A DNA stretch of 43,865 nucleotides from Bacteroidota bacterium (GCA_023251835.1 JAHEXZ010000045.1:1-43865), one strand, 5' to 3'. Positions 32,425-41,230 are shown, counted from the stretch's first letter. The notes: generated by a model from the letters alone, not told the origin. Program-made: numbers and translations.

Positions 32425-34869
32425 TTATTTTTTAGCTGTTTTTTTATTATTTATCTTTGTTGCCATCTTCCCACCTGAGGGACGGGCAGGTTTCACAGGT
32501 GTTTTTTTTGTCACTTTCTTTGCTGGTGAGACTTTTGTGGATGCCTGTGTTGTTTCTTTTTTCTTAAAACGATTTCCCTTGCTTGCATTTTTTGGATCGG
32601 CAGCTATTGCGAGGCAATCCTCTAATGTAAGTTTTAATGGATCAACGCCTTTAGGCAGTTTATAGTTATTTTTATCGATTGCCAGATATGGTCCCCATCG
32701 GCCATTCAGCAGTTGTACTGATGAATTTTCGGGGAATGATTTGATATATTTATCAATTTCTGCCTGACGTTTTGCTTTGATAAGCTCTATTGCACGTTCC
32801 GCAGAGATTGTCATAGGATCATCTTCTTTTTTTAGGGAGACAAAAGCATTGTTATGCTTGATATATGGGCCGAAGCGGCCTATAGCAACTGTCATTTCTT
32901 TTCCTTCAAACTCACCTACGGTTCGAGGCAGCTTAAACAAGTCCATTGCATCCTCAAAAGTGATAGAATCAATGCGTTGGTCTTTTCGTAATGCGGCAAA
33001 TCTGGGTTTATTATTTTCGTCATTACTTTCTCCGAGCTGAGCCATCGGGCCAAAGCGGCCGATACGTACATATAAATTTTTTCCTGTTTGGGTGTCAACT
33101 CCTAATAAACGTTCCCCGGAGGCGCGTTCAGAGTGTTCGGAAGTATTTATTACAGTTTTATGGAAAGGTTTATAGAATGCTTCCAGCATTTTTGTCCATG
33201 AGATTTTTCCTTCAGCAATTTCATCAAATTCTTCTTCCACTTTTGCAGTGAAATTGAAATCCATAATTTGAGGGAATTGGGTCAATAGAAAATCGGTTAC
33301 AACCATTCCAATATCGGTAGGAAATAATTTAGCTTTTTCGGCACCTGTATTTTCTGTTTTAATTTCTTCGGTTATTTTGCCGTTTATTAAGGCAGCGATA
33401 TTGTAATTGCGTTGTATACCCTGGCGGTCTTCTTTTACAACATATTCTCTTTTTTGGATAGTTGAAATTGTAGGGGCATAGGTTGATGGCCGTCCTATAC
33501 CCAGTTCTTCTAATTTTTTAACTAAACTTGCTTCGGTATAGCGTGCAGGGTGATGTGTAAATCGCTCTGTAGCTATAATTTCATTTGATTTGAGTGTTTC
33601 TCCTACTTTTAAAGGGGGTAATATAGCTTCCAGATTTTCTTCATCTTCATCATCAGTACCTTCGAGGTATATTTTCAGGAACCCATCAAATTTGAGTACT
33701 TCGCCTTGAGCAATAAATTTTTCTGAAGCGCCTGAAACAGTAATGGTAGCAGTAGTTTTTTCCAATTCAGCATCACTCATTTGTGATGCAATTGTTCGTT
33801 TCCAGATGAGTTCGTATAAGCGTTTGTCGGCAGCATCGCCAGAGATGGTTGATTTATCAATATAAGTAGGGCGAATGGCTTCATGCGCTTCCTGTGCTCC
33901 TTTTGATTTAGTTTTATAGTGTCGTATATTAAGATATTTTGCTCCGTAGTTTGCCGTAATTGCTTCTTTTGCCTGGCTGATAGCGGTATCGGAAAGGTTC
34001 ACTGAATCCGTTCTCATATAAGTAATGTTACCACTTTCATATAATCTCTGTGCAACAACCATGGTTTGTGCAACGGAAAAACCCAGTTTACGGCTGGCTT
34101 CCTGTTGGAGGGTTGATGTAGTAAATGGTGCTGAAGGAGATTTTTTAGAAGGTTTGGTTTCAACATTATCAATAATAAAGTCGGCAGCAGCACATTTTTT
34201 AAGGAATGTACGAGCTTCATCCAGTGTTTTAAATTTTGTTCCCAGTTCGGCTTTAATAATTGAGTTACTACCTGAGAGGAAAGTTCCAATTACTTTATAA
34301 GAAGATGTGCTTTTAAAATTTATTATTTCACGTTCACGTTCTACAATTAATCGAACGGCTACGGATTGAACACGCCCTGCAGATAAGGAGGGGCGAACTT
34401 TTTTCCATAGCACTGGAGAGAGTTCAAAACCAACAAGGCGATCAAGAATTCTGCGAGCCTGTTGTGCATCCACTAAATGTTTGTCGATAGAACGGGGATT
34501 TGCTATGGCATTTTTAATGGCATTTTTTGTAATCTCGTGAAATACAATACGTTTCGTTTTCTTTTTATCAAGGTTTAATGATTCAAACAGGTGCCAGGAA
34601 ATAGCTTCTCCTTCGCGGTCTTCATCGGTTGCTAACCATACCATGTTGGCTCCTTTTGCTAATTTTTTTAATTCGGCTACAACTTTTGCTTTGTCTGGCG
34701 GTATTTCATAGTTTGGATTGAAATTATTTTCTATGTCTACTCCAAACCCCTTTTTAGCTAAATCACGAACATGTCCATAACTTGATTTTACTGTAAATCC
34801 TTCCCCTAAAAATCCTTCAATTGTTTTCGCCTTTGCCGGGGACTCCACTATTACTAAGTTGTTACTCAT
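32425..34869 (-). CDS. topA: DNA topoisomerase I (type IA)
   Basis: This 814-residue enzyme relaxes negative supercoils. The Toprim domain has VIVESPAKAKTIEGFLG and TDEDREGE (81-88), the catalytic Tyr284 is in ITYMRTDSVNLS, and the SAGRVQSVAVRLIVERE block is at ~163-180. The C-terminal part has topoisomerase repeats without zinc cysteines (GRFGPMAQLG, IGRFGPYIKH, GRWGPYLAI). The tail (~765-814) is very rich in Lys, Pro, Thr and Ala, like histone H1 tails, and probably binds DNA nonspecifically. It is divergent from miaB. Full length; no anomalies. Confidence 0.96.
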   Translation of the reverse strand: MSNNLVIVESPAKAKTIEGFLGEGFTVKSSYGHVRDLAKKGFGVDIENNFNPNYEIPPDKAKVVAELKKLAKGANMVWLATDEDREGEAISWHLFESLNLDKKKTKRIVFHEITKNAIKNAIANPRSIDKHLVDAQQARRILDRLVGFELSPVLWKKVRPSLSAGRVQSVAVRLIVEREREIINFKSTSSYKVIGTFLSGSNSIIKAELGTKFKTLDEARTFLKKCAAADFIIDNVETKPSKKSPSAPFTTSTLQQEASRKLGFSVAQTMVVAQRLYESGNITYMRTDSVNLSDTAISQAKEAITANYGAKYLNIRHYKTKSKGAQEAHEAIRPTYIDKSTISGDAADKRLYELIWKRTIASQMSDAELEKTTATITVSGASEKFIAQGEVLKFDGFLKIYLEGTDDEDEENLEAILPPLKVGETLKSNEIIATERFTHHPARYTEASLVKKLEELGIGRPSTYAPTISTIQKREYVVKEDRQGIQRNYNIAALINGKITEEIKTENTGAEKAKLFPTDIGMVVTDFLLTQFPQIMDFNFTAKVEEEFDEIAEGKISWTKMLEAFYKPFHKTVINTSEHSERASGERLLGVDTQTGKNLYVRIGRFGPMAQLGESNDENNKPRFAALRKDQRIDSITFEDAMDLFKLPRTVGEFEGKEMTVAIGRFGPYIKHNNAFVSLKKEDDPMTISAERAIELIKAKRQAEIDKYIKSFPENSSVQLLNGRWGPYLAIDKNNYKLPKGVDPLKLTLEDCLAIAADPKNASKGNRFKKKETTQASTKVSPAKKVTKKTPVKPARPSGGKMATKINNKKTAKK

Positions 34870-35078
34870 ATATTATATATATTATAAAGTGTTAAAAGAA
34901 ATTCAGTTAAAATCCACTTTTTGAGACAAAACCTGCCACCAACAGCCTCTAAAAAAATGCAAAGAAAACAAATTCAAACCGGAATTTGCAAATATTATTT
35001 TAATCAGAATCATCAGCTTATCTGAAAACATAATAAAAACAAGAGATTCGGAGGACTTTCAATAATGGCGTGCGACAT

Positions 35079-35109
35079 TTTGTCATACACTTATTTTGTA
35101 TTACCTTTG
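35079..35109 (+). promoter_or_regulatory. Consensus Bacteroidota promoter for miaB
   Basis: TTTG (35079-35082), a 19-base spacer and TACCTTTG (35102-35109) match the Bacteroidota primary-sigma consensus at every defined position. It lies 54 bases before the ATG at 35164. The rest of the topA-miaB divergent gap (34870-35163) shows no gene. Confidence 0.75.
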
Positions 35110-35163
35110 TCGTCCCAATTTCTGTCCATTTAATTTTTAACGGGCGCAAATATAGAATAAAAA

Positions 35164-36597
35164 ATGAGCGAGAGTAAAATAATCGATGAAAGCAAACAAG
35201 GGGAGTCATTAATGGTATCTGCACCTGTTTCTCCGAATGGTAAAAAGCTTTTTTTAGAGAGTTATGGTTGTGCGATGAATTTTTCTGACAGTGAAATAGT
35301 TGCTTCTATATTAAAAGATAAAGGGTTTACTACCACAAAGGATTATACAGAAGCCGATATAATATTTGTAAATACCTGTGCAATACGTGAAGGGGCTGAG
35401 CAGCGTGTACGGAAGCGTTTAACGGATTTTAAAAAGATAAAAAAGACAAATCCGGATTTAATAGTAGGGATGTTGGGATGTATGGCAGAACGTTTAAAGT
35501 CAAAATTACTTGAAGAAGAGCAATTGGTAGATATAGTTGTTGGCCCGGATGCGTATCGTAGTTTGCCGGAATTGATTGAAACAGCAGAAACCGGACAAAA
35601 AGCAGTAAATGTGCTTCTTTCAAAAGATGAGACTTATGCAGATATAGCTCCGGTAAGGTTAGATTCTAATGGGGTATCGGCATTTATAAGTATTATGAGA
35701 GGTTGCGACAATATGTGTGCTTTTTGCGTAGTTCCTTTTACACGTGGGCGCGAACGTAGCAGAGATCCGGAAACTATTGTAAAAGAGGCGCAGGACTTAT
35801 TTGACAGGGGTTATAGGGAAGTTACTCTTCTTGGACAAAATGTCGACTCATATTTATGGGCAGGTGGTGGTCTGAAAAAGGAAAACCTTACTAAAGAAGA
35901 ATTGCAAAATGCCACTACGTTTGCACAGTTACTTGAGAAGGTTGCATTGGTGCATGCTGATTTGCGTGTTCGTTTCAGCACTTCTCATCCTAAGGATATG
36001 ACAGATGATGTTTTACACATCATCAATAGGTATGAAAATGTTTGTAAGTATATTCATTTGCCAGTTCAGTCCGGAAACTCACGTATTCTGGAAATGATGA
36101 ACAGAGGTTATTCACGCGAATGGTATATAGAGCGGATTGCTGTGATTCGAAGGATTGTTCCGGATTGTGCAATATCTTCGGATACTATTACAGGATTTTG
36201 CAGTGAAACGGAAGAAGAGCACCAGGATACACTATCATTAATGGAATCGGTAAAATATGATTTTGCCTATATGTTTGCTTATAGCGAACGTCCTAAAACA
36301 ATGGCAGAGCGAAAGTATGAAGATGATGTGCCTGAAGATATTAAAAAACACAGGCTACAGGAGGTTGTAGATTTGCAACAGAAACATTCTGGAGAACGGA
36401 CACGTGAAGGGTTAGGGAAAATACATAGGGTTTTAGTGGAAAAGGTATCAAAGAAATCGGATAATAGATTATCGGGTCGTAATTCGCAGAATGTTACTGT
36501 GGTATTTCCAAGAGAGAACTATAAACCCGGGGATTATGTGAATGTATTGGCGACAAGTTGCACAAGTGCGACATTGATTGGAGTTGTTGTGGAATAA
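35164..36597 (+). CDS. miaB: tRNA-2-methylthio-N6-dimethylallyladenosine synthase
   Basis: This 477-residue radical-SAM methylthiotransferase converts i6A37 to ms2i6A37 in tRNAs reading UNN codons. The N-terminal UPF0004 domain carries three Cys for the auxiliary cluster ([25 protein letters not shown]). The radical SAM CxxxCxxC is in [24 protein letters not shown]-type sequence, written here by its Cys spacing. [10 protein letters not shown] and [19 protein letters not shown] are MiaB-typical. A C-terminal TRAM domain (~410-477) completes the enzyme. The choice of MiaB over MtaB/RimO rests on [11 protein letters not shown] and the overall similarity. It heads the plus-strand run of sigma-54 activator, lptE, secG and groESL. 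Confidence 0.95.
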   Translation: MSESKIIDESKQGESLMVSAPVSPNGKKLFLESYGCAMNFSDSEIVASILKDKGFTTTKDYTEADIIFVNTCAIREGAEQRVRKRLTDFKKIKKTNPDLIVGMLGCMAERLKSKLLEEEQLVDIVVGPDAYRSLPELIETAETGQKAVNVLLSKDETYADIAPVRLDSNGVSAFISIMRGCDNMCAFCVVPFTRGRERSRDPETIVKEAQDLFDRGYREVTLLGQNVDSYLWAGGGLKKENLTKEELQNATTFAQLLEKVALVHADLRVRFSTSHPKDMTDDVLHIINRYENVCKYIHLPVQSGNSRILEMMNRGYSREWYIERIAVIRRIVPDCAISSDTITGFCSETEEEHQDTLSLMESVKYDFAYMFAYSERPKTMAERKYEDDVPEDIKKHRLQEVVDLQQKHSGERTREGLGKIHRVLVEKVSKKSDNRLSGRNSQNVTVVFPRENYKPGDYVNVLATSCTSATLIGVVVE

Positions 36598-36629
36598 ATA
36601 TTTTCAATATAATAATAAATTTATTAAAA

Positions 36630-36836
36630 ATGACAAAAGTTGATATATTACTAAAAGAGATTGAAACATTAAAAACCAGTGAAATCCGATTAGTGTTTCA
36701 GAAGCTGATAAAAAAAATCAGAGAAATGGAAGATACACAAAAACTTTTATCTCAATATAAAGGGATAGGAAAGGGGGTTTGGAAAAAGGATGCTCAGGAA
36801 ATCATAAATGAAAGCAGAGCCGATGAAAGGATTTAA
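36630..36836 (+). CDS. VapB-like antitoxin
   Basis: This 68-residue protein matches the small helical antitoxins that precede VapC PIN-domain toxins in Bacteroidota: IETLKTSEIRLVFQKLIKKI in the N-terminal half, then GIGKGVWKKDAQEIINESRADERI with the acidic/basic tail that enters the toxin active site. The start at 36630 is preferred because upstream codons run into the end of miaB. The expected toxin directly downstream is truncated (36840-37022), so this antitoxin looks orphaned. It probably still represses its own promoter if intact. Confidence 0.72.
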   Translation: MTKVDILLKEIETLKTSEIRLVFQKLIKKIREMEDTQKLLSQYKGIGKGVWKKDAQEIINESRADERI

Positions 36837-36839
36837 GAA

Positions 36840-37022
36840 GTGGATTTAGCAGTTGCTAAGCGTGCATCGAAGTTAAGAGCTAAATATACTTTTTTGAAAG
36901 GTTTTGACGCAATACAAATTGCTATTGCAATTGAAAATAATTGTGATGCATTTTTAACAAATGACAAACAACTAAAAAAAATAAGGGAAATTAAAATTGT
37001 TGTTTTGGAGGATTTAAAGTAA
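36840..37022 (+). pseudogene. Truncated VapC-like PIN-domain toxin
   Basis: The 60-codon frame contains only the C-terminal half of a PIN domain: helix AKRASKLRAKYTFLKGFDAIQIAIAIEN, with the conserved Asp of the 'DA' motif, and FLTNDKQLKKI, with the TND motif, ending VVLEDLK. The N-terminal half, which holds the first catalytic Asp (LLDTN-type) and the middle Glu, is absent. It would start from a GTG three bases after the antitoxin stop, in the same frame. About 60-70 residues are missing, consistent with an internal deletion, so the product should be inactive. Confidence 0.72.
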
Positions 37023-37083
37023 ACTTTGAATAATTAATTATAGAAGAGCTGGGAACGAGCTATCTTAATAATTGTGATAAACT

Positions 37084-38328
37084 ATGACAATTCAAGAAAT
37101 AAAAAACCGTTTTGGTATTATCGGTAGTTCGTCCTTGCTGGACAGGGCAATTGATATAGCAAAACAGGTAGCACCCACTGATTTAACGGTTTTAATAACA
37201 GGAGAAAGTGGTACAGGAAAAGAAGTTTTTCCACAGATAATACATCATTTGAGTGCGCGTAAACACGGCCAATATATTGCTGTAAATTGTGGCGCAATAC
37301 CAGAAGGAACAATAGATTCAGAGCTTTTCGGGCATGAGAAAGGTTCATTTACCGGTGCACATGAAGCACGTAAAGGCTATTTTGAAGTAGCAAATGGCGG
37401 CACTATATTTTTGGATGAGGTTGCAGAGATGCCTCATGCTACTCAGGCGCGTTTATTACGTGTATTAGAAAGCGGTGAGTTTATAAAAGTGGGTTCATCA
37501 AAGGTGCAGAAAACGGATGTACGAGTAGTAGCGGCAACTAATGTTAATGTTCCTCAGGCTATAGAAAAAGGGAAATTCAGAGAAGATTTGTATTACCGTT
37601 TAAATACTGTACCTATTATAGTTCCTCCGTTACGTGACCGTAAACAGGATATATTTTTACTTTTCAGGAAATTTGCTGCCGATTTTTCTGCAAAATACAG
37701 AATGCCATCCATAAAGCTTGATGCAGAGGCAGAGCAGCTGCTGGTGAATTATTATTGGCAGGGGAATGTGCGCCAGCTAAAAAATATAACAGAGCAAATT
37801 TCAGTAATTGAAAAGCAACGGGATATTACTGCCGATATAATACGCAGTTATTTGCCGGAAAAAGCAATGCCACAGTTGCCTGTTCTTGTTAATAATGCTG
37901 CAGGGCAGGCCGGAGATTTTAGTGAGCGGGAGTTGTTATATAAGGTATTATTTGATATGAAAAAAGATTTGCAGGATCTGAAAAAGATTGTGGTTGATTT
38001 GATTGAGAATGATAATCAATTGAACCAGGATTTTGCTCCGGAAAATGCTTCTTTAATTAAAAAACTGTACCAGGAAGTAGGTACCCCGGAAACTACTCTG
38101 CACTTAGGATATAATGCAACTACACCGGCTTTTGTAAAGGCGAAGGAGGAGAATGTTCCTGTACATGCAATTGTGACAGAAGAAAATCTATCGTTACATG
38201 AGCTGGAAGAGGATATGATTAAGAAAGCGCTCACTAAACATAAAGGTAAACGTAAGAATGCCGCTAAGGAACTGGGTATTTCTGAAAGAACATTGTATAG
38301 GAAGATAAATGAATATGGGATAAAGTAG
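37084..38328 (+). CDS. Sigma-54-dependent transcriptional activator without receiver domain
   Basis: This 414-residue bacterial enhancer-binding protein starts directly with the AAA+ domain. Walker A GESGTGKE is at 40-47, the sigma-54 contact loop GSFTGA (usual GAFTGA) at 87-92, and Walker B FLDEVAEM near 109-116. The arginine-finger region is FREDLYYRLN. A variable linker (~250-370) leads to a Fis-type HTH at the C-terminus (MIKKALTKHKGKRKNAAKELG... ERTLYRKINE). With no receiver or GAF domain, its activity must be controlled by its level or by a partner. It precedes lptE on the same strand by 58 bases. A -24/-12-like element before groES (40764-40780) is a candidate target promoter; no enhancer site is proven. 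Confidence 0.93.
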   Translation: MTIQEIKNRFGIIGSSSLLDRAIDIAKQVAPTDLTVLITGESGTGKEVFPQIIHHLSARKHGQYIAVNCGAIPEGTIDSELFGHEKGSFTGAHEARKGYFEVANGGTIFLDEVAEMPHATQARLLRVLESGEFIKVGSSKVQKTDVRVVAATNVNVPQAIEKGKFREDLYYRLNTVPIIVPPLRDRKQDIFLLFRKFAADFSAKYRMPSIKLDAEAEQLLVNYYWQGNVRQLKNITEQISVIEKQRDITADIIRSYLPEKAMPQLPVLVNNAAGQAGDFSERELLYKVLFDMKKDLQDLKKIVVDLIENDNQLNQDFAPENASLIKKLYQEVGTPETTLHLGYNATTPAFVKAKEENVPVHAIVTEENLSLHELEEDMIKKALTKHKGKRKNAAKELGISERTLYRKINEYGIK

Positions 38329-38386
38329 TTGGGAGCCGGGAGTTTATAGTTGTGAGGTTAAAAGTAAAAAAATCAAAAGTCAAAAG

Positions 38387-38941
38387 TTGAAAACGTTTAG
38401 TCGGGGAAAAACAAGTATTTTAAATTTTATCGCTTTTGATTCGATAGTTATCGGATTTGGTCTTTTAATTTTTTCTTTAATACAAGGTTGTAAAGTAAGC
38501 TATTCTTTTAGTGGAGCTGCTATTCCACCAGAGGCAAAGACCGTTTCGGTTCAATATTTCCAAAATAACGCATCTCTCGCACCTCCTACGTTAAGTCAGA
38601 AATTTACTGAGGCACTTCGTGATAAATTAAGTTCCCAAACCCGTCTGGCACTTGTGAGCAGGGGTGGAGATTTAGCTTTTGAAGGCAGTATTATTGGTTA
38701 TATGACCGCTCCAATAGCTATTCAAAGTAGCGACCAAGCTGCTTTAAATCGATTAACGATTACGGTAAATGTAAAATATACTTGTGTTTTTGATGAAAAA
38801 AAGAATTTTGAACAGTCTTTTAGTCGTTTTTATGATTACGCAAGCACTCAAAGTTTGGCATCAGTGGAAGACCAATTAATTGAGCAGATTAATGATCAGT
38901 TAGTGCAGGATATATTTAACAGGGCATTGAATGACTGGTAA
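38387..38941 (+). CDS. lptE: LptE-family LPS assembly lipoprotein
   Basis: This 184-residue protein begins at a TTG and has a long hydrophobic signal ending in a lipobox-like SLIQGC (Cys35). The mature part matches the Bacteroidota LptE family: VSYSFSGAAIPPEAKTVSVQYFQNNA, LSQKFTEALRDKLSSQTRL and DLAFEGSIIGYMTAPI. LptE plugs the LptD barrel and helps insert LPS at the outer membrane. No ATG lies close enough to keep the signal, so TTG is chosen. A sigma-54 activator gene precedes it, and a TPR-like gene and secG follow, an arrangement I recall as common in this phylum. It complements the LptF/G-like permease at 12098-13528. Confidence 0.87.
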   Translation: MKTFSRGKTSILNFIAFDSIVIGFGLLIFSLIQGCKVSYSFSGAAIPPEAKTVSVQYFQNNASLAPPTLSQKFTEALRDKLSSQTRLALVSRGGDLAFEGSIIGYMTAPIAIQSSDQAALNRLTITVNVKYTCVFDEKKNFEQSFSRFYDYASTQSLASVEDQLIEQINDQLVQDIFNRALNDW

Positions 38942-38980
38942 GCCCTAACCCCCGGCTCATCTCCTATAGAGAGGGGAGTT
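38942..38980. repeat. Short Bacteroidota-type intergenic repeat
   Basis: CCCTAACCCCCGGC followed by CTCCTATAGAGAGGGGAG resembles the widespread CCCTAACCCC...CTCC...GGAG intergenic unit. It contains a small dyad and separates lptE from the next gene. Confidence 0.5.
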
Positions 38981-39004
38981 GTGCAAAGAGAAGATATTAA
39001 AAGA

Positions 39005-40303
39005 ATGAATCGCAATCAATTCATAACATTTATGGATAACCCTGATAAATTATCAGGGAGTGATGGTGTTTTACTTGCCGATTTATTAAGAGACTTTCCT
39101 TATTTCCAGACAGCTCACCTGTTATATGCTAAAAGCTTACACAATGAAAATAGTATTCATTACAACAATCAACTAAAAATAACGGCTACTTATGCAACGG
39201 ACAGAAAGATACTGTATCGTTTAATCACAAATAAGTTTGTTTCAGAATCTGTTAATGTTGTGGCGGAGGATATTAAGTCAGAAGTTAAAGAGATTACTGT
39301 TCAGGCTTCAAAGGAAAAAAATAAAGTAAATAATGATATTGAAGGGTTGATAGTTACTGCTACTGAAGAAAGAATTATAACAGAGTCGAATATTATAGGG
39401 GAAGTTGTTAATGAAGTTATTGAAGTTGCAGAAAATGTAGCAGAACTTTCAGAAACAGTTGCCCGGGAGATAAAACCGGAAAAGAAAGCCGCAACGGATG
39501 ATAAAGATTATATACATAATACCGTTTCAGAAACTCAAGAGCTAGTAAAAGATGAGAAGGGAAATTCTGCTGAAACTATAGAAAATGATGAACAGAAAAT
39601 AGATTTAGAATCAATAAATATTCCTAAAAATATTGTTGAGGTTGTTTCGGAAGATGTTGGTAATAAAGATAGTAGTCAAAATAGTGTTTTAATAACTGAG
39701 TCTGAAAAAGAAATAGCCGAAGAAAATTCTAACCAGGAAATTGGGGTTAATAAGTTAGAGAAGGAATACTTGGCAGAAGCAGCTATTGCTGAAACGGAGT
39801 TAAAACTAATACACAGGGAATTTGAAGCTCAGGATTATTTTTCCGAAGTAGAAAGCCAGGAGAAGATAGAACCTGATTTTTTATTAAACAAATCTGTTGA
39901 AGAAACAAAAGCGGTATCCTCTGAAAGGTCTACAGAGTTTAACTATAATCAACCACATTCCTTTACCGAATGGTTAAATCATGCTTCTGAAATCGATAAA
40001 CAGGGAGTAACTAAAGAAGAAATTTCGGGAAAATTAAGTTCTGCCGATTTGATTGACAAATTTTTAAGAGAGGAACCAAAAATATCTAAACATAAAGCAG
40101 AATTTTATAATCCTGTGAATAAGGCTAAACAAAGTGTGACAGAGGATATAACTTTTATAAGTGAAACTTTGGCTAAAATATTGGTGTTACAGGGAAATTA
40201 TGTAAAAGCAATACAGGCATATGAAAATTTGCGTTTGAAATATCCAGAAAAAAGACTTTACTTTGCAACCCAAATAAAAAATATTCAAAAATTAATTAAT
40301 TAA
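39005..40303 (+). CDS. Acidic TPR-like protein between lptE and secG
   Basis: This protein of about 432 residues (ATG at 39005; an in-frame GTG at 38981 lies at the edge of a repeat and is less likely) has three parts. The N-terminus (~1-75; MNRNQFITFMDNPDKLSG, DFPYFQTAHLLYAKSL) is helical and looks conserved. The middle (~80-330) is a long low-complexity stretch very rich in Glu, Val and Asn, probably disordered. The C-terminus (~345-432) ends in a TPR-like helix pair (SETLAKILVLQGNYVKAIQAYENLRLKYPEK). No signal peptide or membrane helix is seen, so it is likely cytoplasmic. Proteins of this shape occur at this site in other Bacteroidota, with unknown function; a scaffolding role is possible. 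Confidence 0.82.
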   Translation: MNRNQFITFMDNPDKLSGSDGVLLADLLRDFPYFQTAHLLYAKSLHNENSIHYNNQLKITATYATDRKILYRLITNKFVSESVNVVAEDIKSEVKEITVQASKEKNKVNNDIEGLIVTATEERIITESNIIGEVVNEVIEVAENVAELSETVAREIKPEKKAATDDKDYIHNTVSETQELVKDEKGNSAETIENDEQKIDLESINIPKNIVEVVSEDVGNKDSSQNSVLITESEKEIAEENSNQEIGVNKLEKEYLAEAAIAETELKLIHREFEAQDYFSEVESQEKIEPDFLLNKSVEETKAVSSERSTEFNYNQPHSFTEWLNHASEIDKQGVTKEEISGKLSSADLIDKFLREEPKISKHKAEFYNPVNKAKQSVTEDITFISETLAKILVLQGNYVKAIQAYENLRLKYPEKRLYFATQIKNIQKLIN

Positions 40304-40322
40304 TTAATAAAAACAATAAAAC

Positions 40323-40661
40323 ATGGGAACGGTTATATCCATATTAATAATAATAGTTTGTGTGCTTCTTATACTGGTAGTATTGGTACAAAACTCTAAG
40401 GGAGGCGGCCTGGCATCTTCTTTTGCATCTTCTAACCAGGTAATGGGAGTACGTAAAACTGCTGATTTTTTAGAAAAAGCAACCTGGACACTGGCAATTT
40501 CTTTATTGGCATTAAGTTTAATATCAACGAGTTATAATCGGTCTGAAGGAGTTGAAAAAGGTAGCGAATCTATTACCCGTCAAAAAGGTGGGGAAGCTTC
40601 TCCTTCTGCACCTGCTCCAGGAGCAAACGCTGTTCCTGTTGCCGGGGATAGTACTAAATAA
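40323..40661 (+). CDS. secG: Preprotein translocase subunit SecG
   Basis: This 112-residue inner-membrane protein has two hydrophobic helices (VISILIIIVCVLLILVVLVQ and WTLAISLLALSLISTSY) joined by the conserved loop NSKGGGLASSFASSNQVMGVRKTADFLEKATW, which contains the SecG hallmark GGGLA and the ADFLEK segment. SecG assists SecYE/SecA translocation, the first step for T9SS cargo. The C-terminal tail after the second helix is low in complexity (Gly, Ala, Pro, Ser). It starts 19 bases after the TPR-like gene and is followed by a terminator. Confidence 0.95.
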   Translation: MGTVISILIIIVCVLLILVVLVQNSKGGGLASSFASSNQVMGVRKTADFLEKATWTLAISLLALSLISTSYNRSEGVEKGSESITRQKGGEASPSAPAPGANAVPVAGDSTK

Positions 40662-40683
40662 TTTACCAGATTTGCAAATTTTT

Positions 40684-40730
40684 AAATGTCAGAGTGTCAT
40701 TTCATTCTGACATTTTTATTTTTTAACTGA
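40684..40730 (+). terminator. Rho-independent terminator after secG
   Basis: AAATGTCAGA (40684-40693) pairs with TCTGACATTT (40706-40715), and is followed by T-rich sequence (TTTATTTTTT). It lies 23 bases after the secG stop and separates it from groES. Confidence 0.75.
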
Positions 40731-40763
40731 AAAATTGTCTTTTTTAAAATACTTATTACTATT

Positions 40764-40780
40764 TGGCACAAAAACTGCCA
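40764..40780 (+). promoter_or_regulatory. Sigma-54-like -24/-12 element or inverted repeat before groES
   Basis: TGGCACAAAAACTGCCA places GG (40765-40766) and GC (40777-40778) exactly 10 bases apart, as in TGGCACRNNNNTTGCW. It differs at the T before GC and at the last base. A start near 40790 would give a leader of about 42 bases to the ATG at 40832. The same bases form an inverted repeat TGGCA-N7-TGCCA, so a repressor operator is the alternative. No CIRCE element (TTAGCACTC-N9-GAGTGCTAA) is present. Confidence 0.5.
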
Positions 40781-40831
40781 CAAAAAGGCGCATTTAAATT
40801 TTAAAATATTAACTTTTAAACTATAAAAAAA

Positions 40832-41134
40832 ATGGCAAAAGAAAGCACCAAAGTAAACATCAAGCCAGTAGCGGGCAGCCAAAACAGAGTGGTTGTTGAA
40901 GCTGCTTTGGCAGAAGAAAAAACTAAAGGAGGAATTTTTATTCCGGATACAGCAAAAGAAAAACCAGTATTGGGTAAAGTAGTTGCTGTTAGTGAAATAG
41001 ATGAAAAAGGCAATAAGCCTGCCGTAAAAGTTGGCGATACCATACTTTATGGTAAATGGGCAGGAACCGAAGTACAGCTTGAAGGTAAAGATTATTTGAT
41101 CATGCGTGAGACAGATATTTTCGCAATAGTATAA
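40832..41134 (+). CDS. groES: Co-chaperonin GroES (Hsp10)
   Basis: This 100-residue protein forms the heptameric lid of the GroEL folding chamber. GROES blocks are clear: [16 protein letters not shown], the mobile loop [19 protein letters not shown] with the IFI-type hydrophobic contact, [24 protein letters not shown] and [13 protein letters not shown]. Length and order are standard. The groEL gene starts 114 bases downstream and the pair is probably one transcript, although the spacer holds a small inserted repeat. The sequence before the gene contains a -24/-12-like element. Confidence 0.98.
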   Translation: MAKESTKVNIKPVAGSQNRVVVEAALAEEKTKGGIFIPDTAKEKPVLGKVVAVSEIDEKGNKPAVKVGDTILYGKWAGTEVQLEGKDYLIMRETDIFAIV

Positions 41135-41141
41135 TAAACAA

Positions 41142-41184
41142 CGAATAACGCCCCTTCGACTTCACTCAGGGTGACGCGAATAAC
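41142..41184. repeat. Short repeat with 8-bp flanking direct repeats between groES and groEL
   Basis: The core CCCTTCGACTTCACTCAGGG is the common Bacteroidota CCTTCGACTTCGCTCAGGGTGAC type of repeat. CGAATAAC occurs exactly on both sides (41142-41149 and 41177-41184), which could be a target-site duplication. Confidence 0.7.
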
Positions 41185-41230
41185 AAATTGTTTTTTGAAG
41201 GGTGGTAGAAAAATTAAATTATAAACTTAA

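Noticed and set aside
32777-34300. Several plus-strand ORFs of 60-90 codons opposite topA
   Set aside because: Shadows of the strongly supported topA reading frame.
40740-40831. CIRCE/HrcA operator before groES
   Set aside because: No TTAGCACTC-N9-GAGTGCTAA sequence; the only dyad is TGGCA-N7-TGCCA.
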